64,000 nucleotides of DNA from Sinomonas atrocyanea (GTDB lineage: Bacteria; Actinomycetota; Actinomycetes; Actinomycetales; Micrococcaceae): NCBI RefSeq assembly GCF_001577305.1, contig NZ_CP014518.1, forward strand, positions 992,001 through 1,056,000, read 5' to 3'. The position numbers and the translations under genes are program-made. The notes beneath the pieces are model-generated. The model saw only the letters and a program-made list of their open reading frames with translations. It ran no database searches and was not told the DNA's origin. Of the stretch, positions 34,577-43,960 are shown one piece after another (the first letter of the stretch is position 1; every line of letters begins with the position of its first letter).

Positions 34577-35562
34577 CCTTTGCCTCCTGCTTCATTGCCG
34601 ATCGCGGTCGGGAGGAGCACCGTCGGCGCTCCTCCGGGTTCTGGCTGCCTGTCTTCCTTTCGCTGGCCAGATCCCCGGGAGAACCGCTTTTCGATGAAGT
34701 GCTGGCCGACCATGAGGATCGAGGTGAAGAGCAGGTACCAGAGGGAGGCGACGATCAGCAGCGGCACTGGGGTGAAGGTGACGGCGGAGATTCCCCGCGA
34801 TACCCCGTAGAGATCGATGCTCAGGGGGATCGCGGCCACCAGCGAGGTCGTCTTCAGCATGGAGATGATCTCGTTGCCTGTCGGCGGGACGATGATGCGC
34901 ATTGCCTGGGGCACGACGACGTAGCGCATGGTCTGCCCCCAGGACATCGCCAGGGCGCGGGATGCTTCCTCTTGGCCCGCGTCCACGGCGAGGAGACCGG
35001 CCCGGACGATTTCAGACATATATGAGGCTTCGTTGAGGCCCAGTCCGATGGCCGCCGTGATGAAGAGGTTGGTGAAGATGCTGTTGGGTACCGAGATCCA
35101 CGGGGTCATGAATGGGATCCCGAGGGTGAGGTCGGGGTAGATCAGCGGGATGATGCCCCAGAAGACGAGCTGCACGTAGACGGGTGTGCCGCGGAAGACC
35201 CAGATGTACAGCCAGGCGATGCTCTTCAGCACGGGGTTGGGGGAGAGGCGCATGATGGCCAGGAGCAGACCCAGGATGATCGCGAGGACCATCGCGTAGA
35301 CCGTCAGCTGCAAGGTGACCAGAGCAGCTGCGCTGATGCGCTTGTCGAAGAGGTACTTGCCCACATCGGCCCAGCCGTAGTCCTCGCGCTGCGCTGCGTC
35401 GATGATGAAGACGGCCAGCATCACGATGAGTATGACCGCGACGAGGTTGCGCCACGGATGACGCAGCGGAACCGCCTTGACCGCTTCGCCTTCCTGCCCG
35501 GCATCCAGGGCTTCAGCTTCAGTTTCGGCTGCGCCTGCCAGACCGGGGTCCCGGGGATTCAT
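34573..35562 (-). CDS. Polar amino-acid-type ABC transporter permease
   Basis: 329 residues with about six hydrophobic segments. The His/Glu/Gln/Arg/opine permease signature appears as LVTLQLTVYAMVLAIILGLLLA, VFRGTPVYVQLVFWG and the EAA loop EASRALAMSWGQTMRYVVVPQAMR, which docks with the ATPase. The cytoplasmic N-terminus of about 40 residues is long for the family. AAAGG before ATG 35562 lies inside the end of the binding-protein gene. One permease gene suffices, acting as a homodimer. Confidence 0.94.
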   Translation of the reverse strand: MNPRDPGLAGAAETEAEALDAGQEGEAVKAVPLRHPWRNLVAVILIVMLAVFIIDAAQREDYGWADVGKYLFDKRISAAALVTLQLTVYAMVLAIILGLLLAIMRLSPNPVLKSIAWLYIWVFRGTPVYVQLVFWGIIPLIYPDLTLGIPFMTPWISVPNSIFTNLFITAAIGLGLNEASYMSEIVRAGLLAVDAGQEEASRALAMSWGQTMRYVVVPQAMRIIVPPTGNEIISMLKTTSLVAAIPLSIDLYGVSRGISAVTFTPVPLLIVASLWYLLFTSILMVGQHFIEKRFSRGSGQRKEDRQPEPGGAPTVLLPTAIGNEAGGKG

Positions 35563-35568
35563 GGATGG

Positions 35569-36486
35569 TTAGCCTTTCGAAGCGATGTTGACGGTGGCGG
35601 TCTTGACCCCGCCGCTTTCGACACCCCACTTGGAAAGGATCTTCTGGTAGGTGCCGTCGTCGATCAGGGCCTGGAGGGCCTTCTGCAGCACAGGCTTGAA
35701 GGCGCTGTCCTTGGCGACCGGCATCCCGTAAGGGGCAACCTCGAAGGCATCCCCGGCGGTCTGCAGCTTACCCTTCGTCTGGGAGATGGCGTAGAGGGTC
35801 ACGGGCGAATCGGCGCTCATGGCGTCGACCTGTCCCACCGCGAGGGCATTGGTGGCCTGGTCCTGGGTGTCGAACTTGAAGACCGAGATGGCCGGCTTTC
35901 CTGCGTCGGTGCAGGCCTTGGACTTGGCCGGAACCTCATGGGTGTCTTCATACGTGGTCGCCTGGACCGCGACCTTGAGGCCGCAGGCGTTCTTCGGGTC
36001 GACCGTCTTGCCCGCAGGGGATGCCCACTGGATGCCGGCGGAGTAGTAGTTGACGAAATCGACCTGCTTCTCTCGCTCCACGGTGTCGCTGAAGGAGGAC
36101 ATCCCCATGTCGTCCTTCCCGGCCTTCACGGCCGGCAGGATGTTGTCGAACGTTCCGATGTCGAAGTTGACCTTGAGCCCGAGCTTCTGGCCCAGCGCGT
36201 TGGTGAGGTCGACGGACCAGCCTGCGGGCTGGCCGCTGGGGTCCTTGAACTCGTTGGGCGGGTAGTTGTTGGCCATGCCGACGTTGAGCGTTCCAGCGCT
36301 CTTCATCTTGTCCGGCAGGAGGGCGGCAATCGCGTCGTCCTTCTTGACGGTCGCCGTGTTCGTGGAACCGGATGATCCCGCAGACCCGGGCGGGGCGGCC
36401 GCGGCCGACCCGGTGTTGTCGACGCATCCGGTCAGGAGTAGCGCGGCCATAGCGGTGAGGGCCGGCACGGTGTAGCTGAGGCGCAT
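35569..36486 (-). CDS. Amino-acid-type ABC transporter substrate-binding lipoprotein
   Basis: 305 residues with a lipoprotein signal (LLLTGC, Cys 21) and a mature domain of the family 3 type: TLNVGMANNYPPNEFKDPSG, GWSVDLTNALGQKLGLKVNFD, DMGMSSFSDTVEREKQVDFVNYY and AMSADSPVTLYAISQ. The order matches polar amino acid and organic-anion binders. It is followed six bases later by the permease. The ligand is not evident. The nearby hydroxy-acid oxidase makes an alpha-hydroxy or amino acid derivative a sensible guess. Confidence 0.93.
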   Translation of the reverse strand: MRLSYTVPALTAMAALLLTGCVDNTGSAAAAPPGSAGSSGSTNTATVKKDDAIAALLPDKMKSAGTLNVGMANNYPPNEFKDPSGQPAGWSVDLTNALGQKLGLKVNFDIGTFDNILPAVKAGKDDMGMSSFSDTVEREKQVDFVNYYSAGIQWASPAGKTVDPKNACGLKVAVQATTYEDTHEVPAKSKACTDAGKPAISVFKFDTQDQATNALAVGQVDAMSADSPVTLYAISQTKGKLQTAGDAFEVAPYGMPVAKDSAFKPVLQKALQALIDDGTYQKILSKWGVESGGVKTATVNIASKG

Positions 36487-36544
36487 TCGTAATCCTTCAT
36501 GTTGTCAGCTCGCCCGTCGGAGCCAGGCGATAGCAGGGGGACGG

Positions 36545-37831
36545 TTAGTTGGTGGTGAGCAGTGATGCGCCTTCGGCGCGGGACGGGGCCCCGTCCATTT
36601 CCTTCATGGCCCCTCTCAGGTCTCGCACGACTTCTGATCCTTTGACCTTCAGCTCGGCGACCGTGGAGACGCCCACGAGTGTCATGGTCCGGCGCAGTTC
36701 CTCGGAGAAGATCTCGATGATCCGGCCCACCCCTTGGGAGCCGGCGGCGACCAGGCCGTAGAGGTAGGGCCGGCCGATCGCGCAGGCGTCGGCACCGAGG
36801 GCGAGGGCCTTGACGACGTCGCTCCCGCGGCGGATGCCGGAGTCGACGTAGATCTCGATGGCGCTTCCCACCCGCTGGCGGGATTCCTGCAGGACGTCCA
36901 TCGGGCTGAGCATGTGGTCGAGCTGGCGGCCCCCGTGGTTGCTCAGCTGTACTGCGTCCAGGCCGATGCCGGCCGCCCGCGCAACGTCGTCCGGGTTCAC
37001 GCAGCCCTTGAGGACGATCTTTCCGTCCCAGGCTTCCCGCAGTGCCTCGAGCTCCCCCCACCCGTTGCCCGAGTCTGAATGGCCGAGGATCTGCTGCCAC
37101 ATTGAGGGCGTGACCGTTGGGTTCGGTCCCTGTGGAGATAGGTTGGGGAAGCTGAGTCCGTCCGAGCGCAGGAAGTTTGCCCACCAGCCGGGACGGCTGG
37201 CGATGTCCACAAGGGTGGATAGGGTCAGGCTCGGCGGAGCGGTGAAGCCGTTGTGCAGGTCCCGTTCCCTGGCTCCCAGGGCGCGGGTGTCGACCCCCAC
37301 GATCAGGGTATCGAAGCCTGCCGCCTTGCAGCGCGCCAGCTTCTGGTCGCGGGAGGGGGCGTCCCGGGAGAGTCCGAAGTTGAACCAGCGGTCCAGGCCG
37401 GGGAAGCTTTCGGCGATCGATTCCATCGCTACGGTGCTCATCCCTGCCAGACCGTACGGGATGCCGGCCGCCTCCGCTGCCTTGGCAACAGCCAGCTCGC
37501 CTTCGGGGTGGAACAGCCGCGTCGCGCCGGTCGGCGTGAGCGTCAGCGGCAGCGCACTCCTCCTCCCCAGCAGGGAAGTGGTGGTGTCCGGCCCGGACAC
37601 CGGCCCCCACGATGGCATCAGACCCCACGCTTCGAATACCTCCCGGTTTCGCCGCAGGGTGACCTCGTCCTCGGAGCCGCCGTCCAAGTAGTCGAAGATG
37701 CCCGCGGGGAGGACCCTCCGGGCGGCCGTGCGGAATTCCGTTACGTTGTACGCGTTAGCCAACACTCTGCGTCGTCTCGACATCACCGGTGCCTTGACCT
37801 GTACGAGCTGTCTGATGTCGCTGAGCTTCAC
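36545..37831 (-). CDS. FMN-dependent alpha-hydroxy-acid oxidase/dehydrogenase
   Basis: 428 residues from GTG 37831 with AAAGGTGCCCC upstream. A glycolate-oxidase-type TIM barrel: FDYLDGGSEDEVTLRRN near the N-terminus, VLKGCVNPDD with the flavin Lys, LSNHGGRQLDH with the catalytic His and substrate Arg, and VDSGIRRGSDVVKALALGADACAIGRPYLYG for FMN phosphate. The usual QLY segment, whose Tyr contacts substrate, reads RWFNFGLSRD here. It would oxidise an L-2-hydroxy acid to a 2-keto acid. It is 58 bp upstream of the transporter unit and divergent from a PucR regulator. Confidence 0.9.
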   Translation of the reverse strand: MKLSDIRQLVQVKAPVMSRRRRVLANAYNVTEFRTAARRVLPAGIFDYLDGGSEDEVTLRRNREVFEAWGLMPSWGPVSGPDTTTSLLGRRSALPLTLTPTGATRLFHPEGELAVAKAAEAAGIPYGLAGMSTVAMESIAESFPGLDRWFNFGLSRDAPSRDQKLARCKAAGFDTLIVGVDTRALGARERDLHNGFTAPPSLTLSTLVDIASRPGWWANFLRSDGLSFPNLSPQGPNPTVTPSMWQQILGHSDSGNGWGELEALREAWDGKIVLKGCVNPDDVARAAGIGLDAVQLSNHGGRQLDHMLSPMDVLQESRQRVGSAIEIYVDSGIRRGSDVVKALALGADACAIGRPYLYGLVAAGSQGVGRIIEIFSEELRRTMTLVGVSTVAELKVKGSEVVRDLRGAMKEMDGAPSRAEGASLLTTN

Positions 37832-37933
37832 GGGGCACCTTTCGAAGATTGCGGCCGTCTGGCCTGAGCCCAGCCTAGAATCGGAAGTCTTATCTCACTA
37901 TGGACGTCCCGACGAACAGGAGGCAGACCGATT

Positions 37934-39616
37934 GTGAGCAACTACCAATCCCGCGGCACTGGGCCACGCCCTGCGGTGCGATTCCCTGCTGCCGAAGCCC
38001 CACAGGACCGCTTGCCCACCGTGCATTCGATGGGCAGGCTCATCGGAACGGAATTCGCGAGCTTGGTGGAGGCCGCCGACGCCGGCGACCGCTGCGTGTC
38101 CGGATCGGTCCTCTACGACCCGAACGCGCAGCCGCCCCGCTTCCCCGGAGCCGTGGCCCTGGGCATTGGGCTCTCGCTCTCGGGAAAACGCTTTCGGCAG
38201 CGCTTGGAGGACCTAAAGGAGGCCGGTTACGTCGCCCTCGTCTACAAGGCGAACGGCGCCTCGGACGAGCGCCTCCGTGAGGTGGCCCGGGCCGCGGGCA
38301 TAGCCCTTTTCCGCGCAGCCGATTCGACGCCGTGGAACCAGCTCGCAGAGATCATCGACGCGGCGATCGCCCCGCACCGTTCCAGCGGAAGAACCCTTGT
38401 GGACATCCGCCCCGGCGACCTGTTCGACTTGGCGAATACCGTGGCCGCACTGGCCGGAGGGGCAATCGCCATCGCCGATCCGGAGCAGACCATCCTCGCC
38501 TACTCGACCCTGCCGGATCAGCCAATCGACGAAACCAGGCGCAATTCGATCCTGCGGCTCCACGTTCCCCAGACCGAGCAGAACGATCTCGACTACCGGC
38601 GCGTGCACGCCGCTGTCGACGTAGTCGATGTCGAGACCGAAGAGCCGGGCCTCAGGCGCTGCGCCATCGCCATCCGAGCGGGCGACTCAGTGCTGGGCTC
38701 GTTGTGGCTGCTGACTGCAGCCGCGAGCATCGGCGGCGACACCGCCCGCGTGATGAGAGAGGCGGCGAACGTCGCGGCCCTCCACCTCCTGCACCGCCGC
38801 ACTGCCTTCGTCTCCAACCTGACGAGGCAGGTCGACCTGGTGAAGCCCCTGCTATTCGAACCCGCACGGGCCGAGCTGGCAGCACTCAAACTAGGCATAT
38901 CCTCAACCTCGGTGCGCATCGCGGCTCTGAGCTCGTGGCCCCTGCAGCCGGGGCCCGGCGCACTCCAGACGCTGCAATCGCGGCTGCGCCTGTTCGACAT
39001 CGTGCGAACGTCCTGCGCTGTGCGGCTCCCGACCGCCGTCTGCGGGCTTGCCGACAACATCGTCTACGTCGTCCTGCCCCAGGCCGACGATTCATTGCAC
39101 AGGTTTCACCAGGAAGCCATCCTCCGAGTAGTCCAAAATGCCGCGCGCCTGCTCTCCATACCGGTGGTTGCCGGCATCGGCGCCCCCGCCGCGCTGAGCA
39201 AACTCGAACAGTCGCGAACAGGTGCGGAAGCGGTGCTCGGCGAGCTGATTCGTGACCTCGACGAAGGACGGATTTCCCCACAGTCCGGCGGCGTGGTCGC
39301 CGACAGAGAGCTGCTGGGCTCCAGGCTGCACCTGCGGCAGATCGTCATGGACCTGCAGAAAGCCGGCCATCTCCCCGGTGAATACGCCACAAAGATCGCC
39401 GAGTACGATGCCGAGCACAAGACGTCCTTCGAGGAAACACTCCGCACGCACCTCGACGCCGGAAGGAACGCGATCGAAGCTGCGAAGAAGCTGGGACTGC
39501 ACGTGAACACCGTCCGATATCGGCTCTCGCGGATCGAGCCGCTGTTCGGCATAGACCTCGACGACCCTGAGACCCGCCTGCTGGTGTGGCTGCAACTCTG
39601 GGCCAGACACAACTGA
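37934..39616 (+). CDS. PucR-family transcriptional regulator
   Basis: 560 residues from GTG 37934 with AGGAGG ten bases upstream. The N-terminal PucR-type sensor domain (VALGIGLSLSGKRF, KEAGYVALVYK) is followed by a GAF-like region (GAIAIADPEQTILAYSTLP) and a C-terminal helix-turn-helix AIEAAKKLGLHVNTVRYRLSRIE. PucR/CdaR proteins are mostly activators of catabolic genes responding to the substrate. The gene shares a 100-bp intergenic region with the hydroxy-acid oxidase and very probably controls it and the transporter. Confidence 0.92.
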   Translation: MSNYQSRGTGPRPAVRFPAAEAPQDRLPTVHSMGRLIGTEFASLVEAADAGDRCVSGSVLYDPNAQPPRFPGAVALGIGLSLSGKRFRQRLEDLKEAGYVALVYKANGASDERLREVARAAGIALFRAADSTPWNQLAEIIDAAIAPHRSSGRTLVDIRPGDLFDLANTVAALAGGAIAIADPEQTILAYSTLPDQPIDETRRNSILRLHVPQTEQNDLDYRRVHAAVDVVDVETEEPGLRRCAIAIRAGDSVLGSLWLLTAAASIGGDTARVMREAANVAALHLLHRRTAFVSNLTRQVDLVKPLLFEPARAELAALKLGISSTSVRIAALSSWPLQPGPGALQTLQSRLRLFDIVRTSCAVRLPTAVCGLADNIVYVVLPQADDSLHRFHQEAILRVVQNAARLLSIPVVAGIGAPAALSKLEQSRTGAEAVLGELIRDLDEGRISPQSGGVVADRELLGSRLHLRQIVMDLQKAGHLPGEYATKIAEYDAEHKTSFEETLRTHLDAGRNAIEAAKKLGLHVNTVRYRLSRIEPLFGIDLDDPETRLLVWLQLWARHN

Positions 39617-40043
39617 CATGGCGTGGCTTTCCGTAGAGAGGCAGGGAGAGGCGCCCCCGGGGAATGTTGTCCCGCCGCCTCTGGGCTTCACCGGCGCCGG
39701 CCAGCGCGTCCTCGGGCCATGCACGATCAGGCCAATCTCCGCGCCGGCTGCTGCAGGACGATGGCTCCGCTGGAGCCAGCAGGACGCGAGTTGCCACCCG
39801 TACTCGGCGCCCCGCAGTAACTCACAGCGCACCTGGCTCGCCGGGCCAACACGGCCCGCCACCGCCAGCTCGCAGCCGTCTCGAGGTGGCCCGCATCAGG
39901 TCGCCCCAAGCGAATTCCCTTCACAACGTCCCAAACGATGAGGCCCGCAAGATGGGCGTTCCTGCACTGTTCACCGGCGCTTCAGACTGGCCGCCCCTAC
40001 TGCCGGGTAGTGCAGTGCGGGGACACGCAGAAGGGAGAACACC
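39617..40043. other. No gene recognised
   Basis: A 427-bp stretch after the PucR gene. No frame on either strand shows a start with Shine-Dalgarno sequence and domain-like content. The last 20 bp carry the GGGAG of the next gene. Confidence 0.5.
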
Positions 40044-40268
40044 ATGAGCACAGAGACACCTCCGGCGCCGCCGGCCATCGAGCGCATCACGGAGTGCTGG
40101 GAGCTGCGGCCGGGGATGGAGATTGAGACCCGGGTCGGAGGCGTACGCCGGTTCGCCGGCCAAGTCGTCGATACCCACCCCGCCATGGGCCTGTTCTGGG
40201 CCGTCTCGCACGTCGGGGAGCGGCGCCTCATCGAGCTCGGCGAGTACGAGGTCTACAGGCTCGAGTAG
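40044..40268 (+). CDS. Small hypothetical protein, 74 residues
   Basis: ATG 40044 is preceded by GAAGGGAGAACACC. After a Pro-rich start the sequence alternates short strands (WELRPGMEIETRV, VRRFAGQVVDTHP, MGLFWAVSH, RRLIELGEYEVYRLE), suggesting a small SH3-like barrel. I recognise no named family. It stands alone, with gene-free stretches on both sides. Confidence 0.65.
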   Translation: MSTETPPAPPAIERITECWELRPGMEIETRVGGVRRFAGQVVDTHPAMGLFWAVSHVGERRLIELGEYEVYRLE

Positions 40269-40644
40269 AAGTCAGGAGTGCAAGGGAAGTGCTGACTGCT
40301 TCCGCCCGCCCATTCGCAGACAGGCGTCCTTGGCGGGCCGGCCTGGCTCTGGAGCGGCAACCCGAGGGTCACCAAGCAAAAGGAGCGCGCCACGGTCCAC
40401 GACGGGCTGCGGCACGGGTACGGCCCGTCGCAGGTGCATCGAGCGCGTCGAGACTGCTCGGCGCCGGTGCTGGGCGCCCAAGCGCGCCAGTGGGCACACC
40501 GCGAGGGATCGGAAGGTGGGGGAGAGGGCTCATTGGGTGGTCCTTCCGTCCTCCATGTATACGGCACGGCCCACGTGCAGCACCGGTGGAGCCCGCAGCA
40601 TACCGCCTGCCGTGGTGGCCAGAGCGCGGTCGGGCGGGGCAGCA
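40269..40644. other. No gene recognised
   Basis: About 375 bp between the small protein and a convergent membrane-protein gene. No supported frame or strong terminator hairpin was seen. Confidence 0.45.
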
Positions 40645-41136
40645 CTAGCTCTCGCCGAACCGCCGGAACAGGCTGCGGGCCAACAGGACTGCGGCAACCA
40701 CTGCGACGAGGAGTATCGCCCCCACGGGGCCGGCCTTTCGGCTCCTGCCCGTGGCGCGCCGGAGTTCACCAGATGCGGACCGCGCCGCGTCTGCGATGGC
40801 CTTCTGACCGGCCTTGACTGCTCCTCGGCTCGCCGGCACCGGGGCTTCGGAGACCGCGTCGGCGAGGCGCTCAGCGGCCTTCGCCAGACGGGCCGTCGCT
40901 GCTCTCGCCGCAGATTCGGCCCTCTGGGCGCCCTTCGCGGCTGCTTGGCCCAAGTCCTCTCCCACTGGGGCAAGCGTGTCGAGCTGATGCCGGAGCGCGG
41001 TGAGGACTCCGTCGAGCCGTCCCCTGATCTGCGGGGCAACCCTGTCCAGACTTGATTCGATTCTGTCGATCGAGTGCTGGATCGCTGTTTCGGCCGCCGA
41101 TACGGCCGCCCTAGCGTCGGAGTTCGTCGTCCCCAT
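40645..41136 (-). CDS. Alanine-rich helical protein with C-terminal membrane anchor
   Basis: 163 residues from ATG 41136 (GGAGGC five bases upstream; ATG 41148 is less likely). Residues 10-130 are amphipathic helix with heptad-like spacing (IDRIESSLDRVAPQIRGRLDGVLTALRHQLDTL). A basic stretch RRATGRSRKAG and one hydrophobic helix VGAILLVAVVAAVLLARSLF close the protein, so it is probably tail-anchored with its coiled coil in the cytoplasm. No family is recognised. It may be a membrane-tethered structural or stress protein. Confidence 0.65.
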   Translation of the reverse strand: MGTTNSDARAAVSAAETAIQHSIDRIESSLDRVAPQIRGRLDGVLTALRHQLDTLAPVGEDLGQAAAKGAQRAESAARAATARLAKAAERLADAVSEAPVPASRGAVKAGQKAIADAARSASGELRRATGRSRKAGPVGAILLVAVVAAVLLARSLFRRFGES

Positions 41137-41306
41137 GGAAGCCTCCACAAGATCAAGTGCGGGTCCGCCCAGCGTACGCCGCGCACGTCGCCCAGGGACA
41201 CAGCTCCGACAGGCTGTGTGACATGTATGCGGACCAGGCGCCCCCTTAGGGGTCCGACCACATCCGGAATCACATGCTGTCCGGCACGCCGATAATCCAC
41301 CCTACG

Positions 41307-41606
41307 TCAAGTAAGTGCGTGTCGAATCCGGGAGGACAGATGACGGAACTCTTGAGTAAAGACCACGCTAAAAGCGTTCGGCTTTACCCAGCACGGAGCG
41401 CCCGCCGCATGGAGCATGTCCGGGGTGATCCCGCGGACGGCGATGTTGCCGAGGCTGAAACGCCCGAGGCTCGAATGCGGCCACATGAGGAAGGACTCCT
41501 CGACGAGGACCGCCCCGCCGTGCACGCGGGTCATCCTCACGTAGCATGCCGAGCCCCTGCGGCTGTTCGCCGTCTCGAAGTCGATGGCGCAGAAGCCGAG
41601 CGACAC
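41307..41606 (-). pseudogene. DEDD 3'-5' exonuclease-like gene, N-terminal fragment
   Basis: The frame opens MSLGFCAIDFETANSRRGSACYV, the ExoI motif (DxE) of DnaQ-type exonucleases, and continues with VHGGAVLVEESFLMWPH and NIAVRGITPDMLHAAGAP, as in short actinobacterial exonucleases. After about residue 73 it turns into unrelated sequence (CWVKPNAFSVVF) and stops, so ExoII and ExoIII are missing. The break, at about 41390, may be the left edge of the integrated region whose integrase follows at 42111. Confidence 0.7.
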
Positions 41607-42110
41607 GAATGGCTCCCTCTCGGCTTAGCGGTGATGCCGGCTCCACCACATTACTGCTGAGGGCCTACAGCTGTGGAACAGGCACAACGCTGCCGTCCTG
41701 CCTGTCGTCACTCGCGCCCGTTAGCCTGCTGGCCGAGGGAGGATGGCTTCAGCCCCATGTGCAGCGCGGCGCCTGAGCGCTTCGTCAACAGCCCTTTCGG
41801 CGCTGGCCAGTGCGGCCCGTGCATTGGGTTTCCGATCTCCGCGGATTCCTCGTAGGTTCTGCCTTCTGCCGGACGAGAGCAGGCCAGGAAATGCAGACCG
41901 TAGGCCGAGATTGGGAGCGCCTGAAGCGGACCCGCCGGAACCAGCGGGCTCAGTGAATGACACACGGCTCTTCCTGCCGGCGCGGGACAACCTTCATCTT
42001 TACTTTCGGAAATGGCACGGTACAATTCCCGGCAATTCGCTAGGGCTCCCAGCCGGACCACGGGACATCACCTGCTCTGGCTTCGAAACTGAAATGAGCC
42101 GGAGGCGGGA
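41607..42110. other. No gene recognised; integrase upstream region
   Basis: About 500 bp with lower GC near 41990-42040 (CTTTACTTTCGG, GGTACAATTCCC) than its surroundings, which may hold the integrase promoter. No supported coding frame was found on either strand. Confidence 0.45.
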
Positions 42111-43502
42111 ATGGCGGGACAGCGACGCGGTAAGAAGACCGGCAGCATCTCCAAGGCGAGCGATGGATGGAAGGGCTACGTCACCGTCGACGGCCAGCGG
42201 AAGTACTTCTGGGCGAAGACCCGCAGGGAAGCTGACCTGAAACGCAGGCACCTCGTGGAACACCCCGAGGACGTCCGAAATGAGCGAGCGGCACAGCAGG
42301 AGGCCGTGGAGCCCCATCCACCCACCCGAAATGTCGCCGTCTTCGGCAGCAGCACCGTGGGAGCGATCGTCTCGGGATGGATCGATCACAAGCTCAAGGT
42401 CGAGCGCGGTCGGCACAAGCCGAAGACCAGCAGGGGTTACTCCGACCACCTCCGGATCCACGTCAACCACCCCGAGTATGGGATCGGTGACCTCGACGCC
42501 GACGAGGTCACAGCCGAAGGGCTCGAAGATTTCTTCACTGCGCTCCGCGAGGAGGCCCTCCTCGGCGCATCGGCGCGCCGAGGCATCCACAGCCTGCTCA
42601 ACAGCGCCTTCAACTTCGCCCTCGAACGGAGGATGGTGCGCGCCAATCCTGTGCCGCGTTACCTCCGCCCGGCGCCGCACGATGGGGAAATCGTCGAGAT
42701 CGACCCGGCGCAGGTGGAGCAGTTGCTGCTCCACTTCGCCTTTGACTCGACGTACGAGGCGCGTTGGCTGCTCGCCCTCTTCGTCGGCCTCAGGCCGGGG
42801 GAGGCGCTCGCCATCCAGGTCGAGGACATCGACTGGAACAAGGGCCTGCTGCGCGTCTACCAGCAGCTCCAGCAGGACTCCGGCTCCGGCGGCCTGATCC
42901 TCGTCCCGGTGAAGTCGCGGACCTCGAAGCGGACCCTCGTGCTCCCCGATTTCGTGTTGGAGGCCCTCAAGGCACGCCGAGCCGCCCTCATCGAGCAGCA
43001 GCGCGCCGCCGGGGAGGCGTGGAACCCCTGGCGCGGGACCGGCGAGCAGGCTCCGCAGTTCCTCTTCGTCCAGGACAACGGCCAGCCGATCCGTCCCCGC
43101 CTCGACTACGCCATCTGGAAGCGCCTTCTCGAGGTGGCCGGAGTGGTCCGGGAGGGCGTCCGCGACGGGGTGCCCGTGCTCGAGGCCGTGCCCGTCTCCC
43201 GCTACGCGTGCCGGCACCACGCCGCGACCTGGCTGCTCGGCATCGGCAACGACGTCGCCCTGGTCTCCCGCTACCTCGGGCACTCTGACGTCGGGTTCAC
43301 GATGAGGACCTACGTCAGCAGCCGCCTCTCCAACGCCTCCGTCGCGGTCAGGATGGAGCAGGCGTTTCCAACGTACAGCGACAGCGAGATCGTGCAGGTG
43401 GCGACCAGCCCTGCCCCCGCCGCGGCACCTCCCCCTATTCCTCCCCCTATTTCCGCGCGCTCCGCGACCCCTCCTGGGCGACGGGGCCGCGGAAGCCGCT
43501 GA
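42111..43502 (+). CDS. Tyrosine recombinase (phage-type integrase)
   Basis: 463 residues from ATG 42111 with GGAGG five bases upstream. An N-terminal arm-binding-like region (ISKASDGWKGYVTVDGQRKYFW) and a SAM-like core-binding domain (HLRIHVNHPEYGIGDL) precede the catalytic domain: the first Arg in ALFVGLRPGEAL, then VSRYACRHHAATWLLGIGND where the box II His is replaced (YACRH), then YLGHSDVGFTMRTYV with the Tyr nucleophile. A proline-rich tail follows. It ends 28 bp before a tRNA-Thr 3' fragment, the normal place for an integrase beside its attachment site. Confidence 0.92.
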   Translation: MAGQRRGKKTGSISKASDGWKGYVTVDGQRKYFWAKTRREADLKRRHLVEHPEDVRNERAAQQEAVEPHPPTRNVAVFGSSTVGAIVSGWIDHKLKVERGRHKPKTSRGYSDHLRIHVNHPEYGIGDLDADEVTAEGLEDFFTALREEALLGASARRGIHSLLNSAFNFALERRMVRANPVPRYLRPAPHDGEIVEIDPAQVEQLLLHFAFDSTYEARWLLALFVGLRPGEALAIQVEDIDWNKGLLRVYQQLQQDSGSGGLILVPVKSRTSKRTLVLPDFVLEALKARRAALIEQQRAAGEAWNPWRGTGEQAPQFLFVQDNGQPIRPRLDYAIWKRLLEVAGVVREGVRDGVPVLEAVPVSRYACRHHAATWLLGIGNDVALVSRYLGHSDVGFTMRTYVSSRLSNASVAVRMEQAFPTYSDSEIVQVATSPAPAAAPPPIPPPISARSATPPGRRGRGSR

Positions 43503-43530
43503 ATTCCAAGGATCTCTCGTCCCTGGGAGC

Positions 43531-43598
43531 CCTCAGTTGGCCAGAGCATCTGTCTTGTAAACAGAGGGTCGCCGGTTCGAATCCGGCAGGGGGCTCCA
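43531..43598 (+). other. tRNA-Thr(UGU) 3' fragment, integrase attachment site copy 1
   Basis: CAGTTGGCCAGAGC, the anticodon stem-loop with TGT, the T-arm GCCGGTTCGAATCCGGC, AGGGGGC and an encoded CCA are present. The 5' acceptor strand that should read GCCCCCT is missing; the preceding bases are CCTGGGAGC. It is therefore an att-type partial copy and not a working tRNA. The T-arm to CCA part recurs at 53402-53440. Confidence 0.8.
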
Positions 43599-43599
43599 C

Positions 43600-43643
43600 G
43601 AACCCCTCTCTGACCTGGCATTTCGCCTGATCGAGAGGGGTTC
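43600..43643 (+). terminator. Hairpin after the tRNA-Thr fragment
   Basis: GAACCCCTCTC pairs with GAGAGGGGTTC 22 bases later, followed by TCTTGTT. The same stem follows the second tRNA fragment, so this terminator belonged to the original tRNA gene. Confidence 0.7.
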
Positions 43644-43780
43644 TCTTGTTCCATAGATGGCTCACTACACGCTTACGACACGCATCGATCCACGGGTGCG
43701 ACCGCCGTCAGGGTCTACTCCGTATAGGGCTCTCCACGGAGAAGAGCACGAGACGCCTCGAATCAAGCGTCAACCAGGGC

Positions 43781-43960
43781 ATGCCCGAGCAGTACCTCAC
43801 CACCGAGCAGGTTGCGACCTGGCTGCAGATCGCGCCCAAAACAGTGTGGAACCGGCGCTCGCCCGGGCTGGGCCCTCCCGCACTGAAGACCTACGGCCAC
43901 GTCCGCTACGCGCGCGCGAACGTCGAGGCGCGGATCGCCTCCACTGCTGAGGTCGCGTGA
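43781..43960 (+). CDS. Excisionase-like helix-turn-helix protein
   Basis: 59 residues from ATG 43781: YLTTEQVATWLQIAPKTVWNRR followed by GPPALKTYGHVRYARANVEARI. This is the MerR-like helix-turn-helix of the helix_turn_helix_17/excisionase group. Its stop overlaps the start of the decayed integrase (GTGATG), the usual xis-int arrangement of actinobacterial integrative elements. Confidence 0.75.
   Translation: MPEQYLTTEQVATWLQIAPKTVWNRRSPGLGPPALKTYGHVRYARANVEARIASTAEVA

Noticed and set aside
43523..43598. A complete tRNA-Thr gene
   Set aside because: The 5' acceptor strand and part of the D-arm cannot be built from the bases upstream, so only the 3' portion is present.
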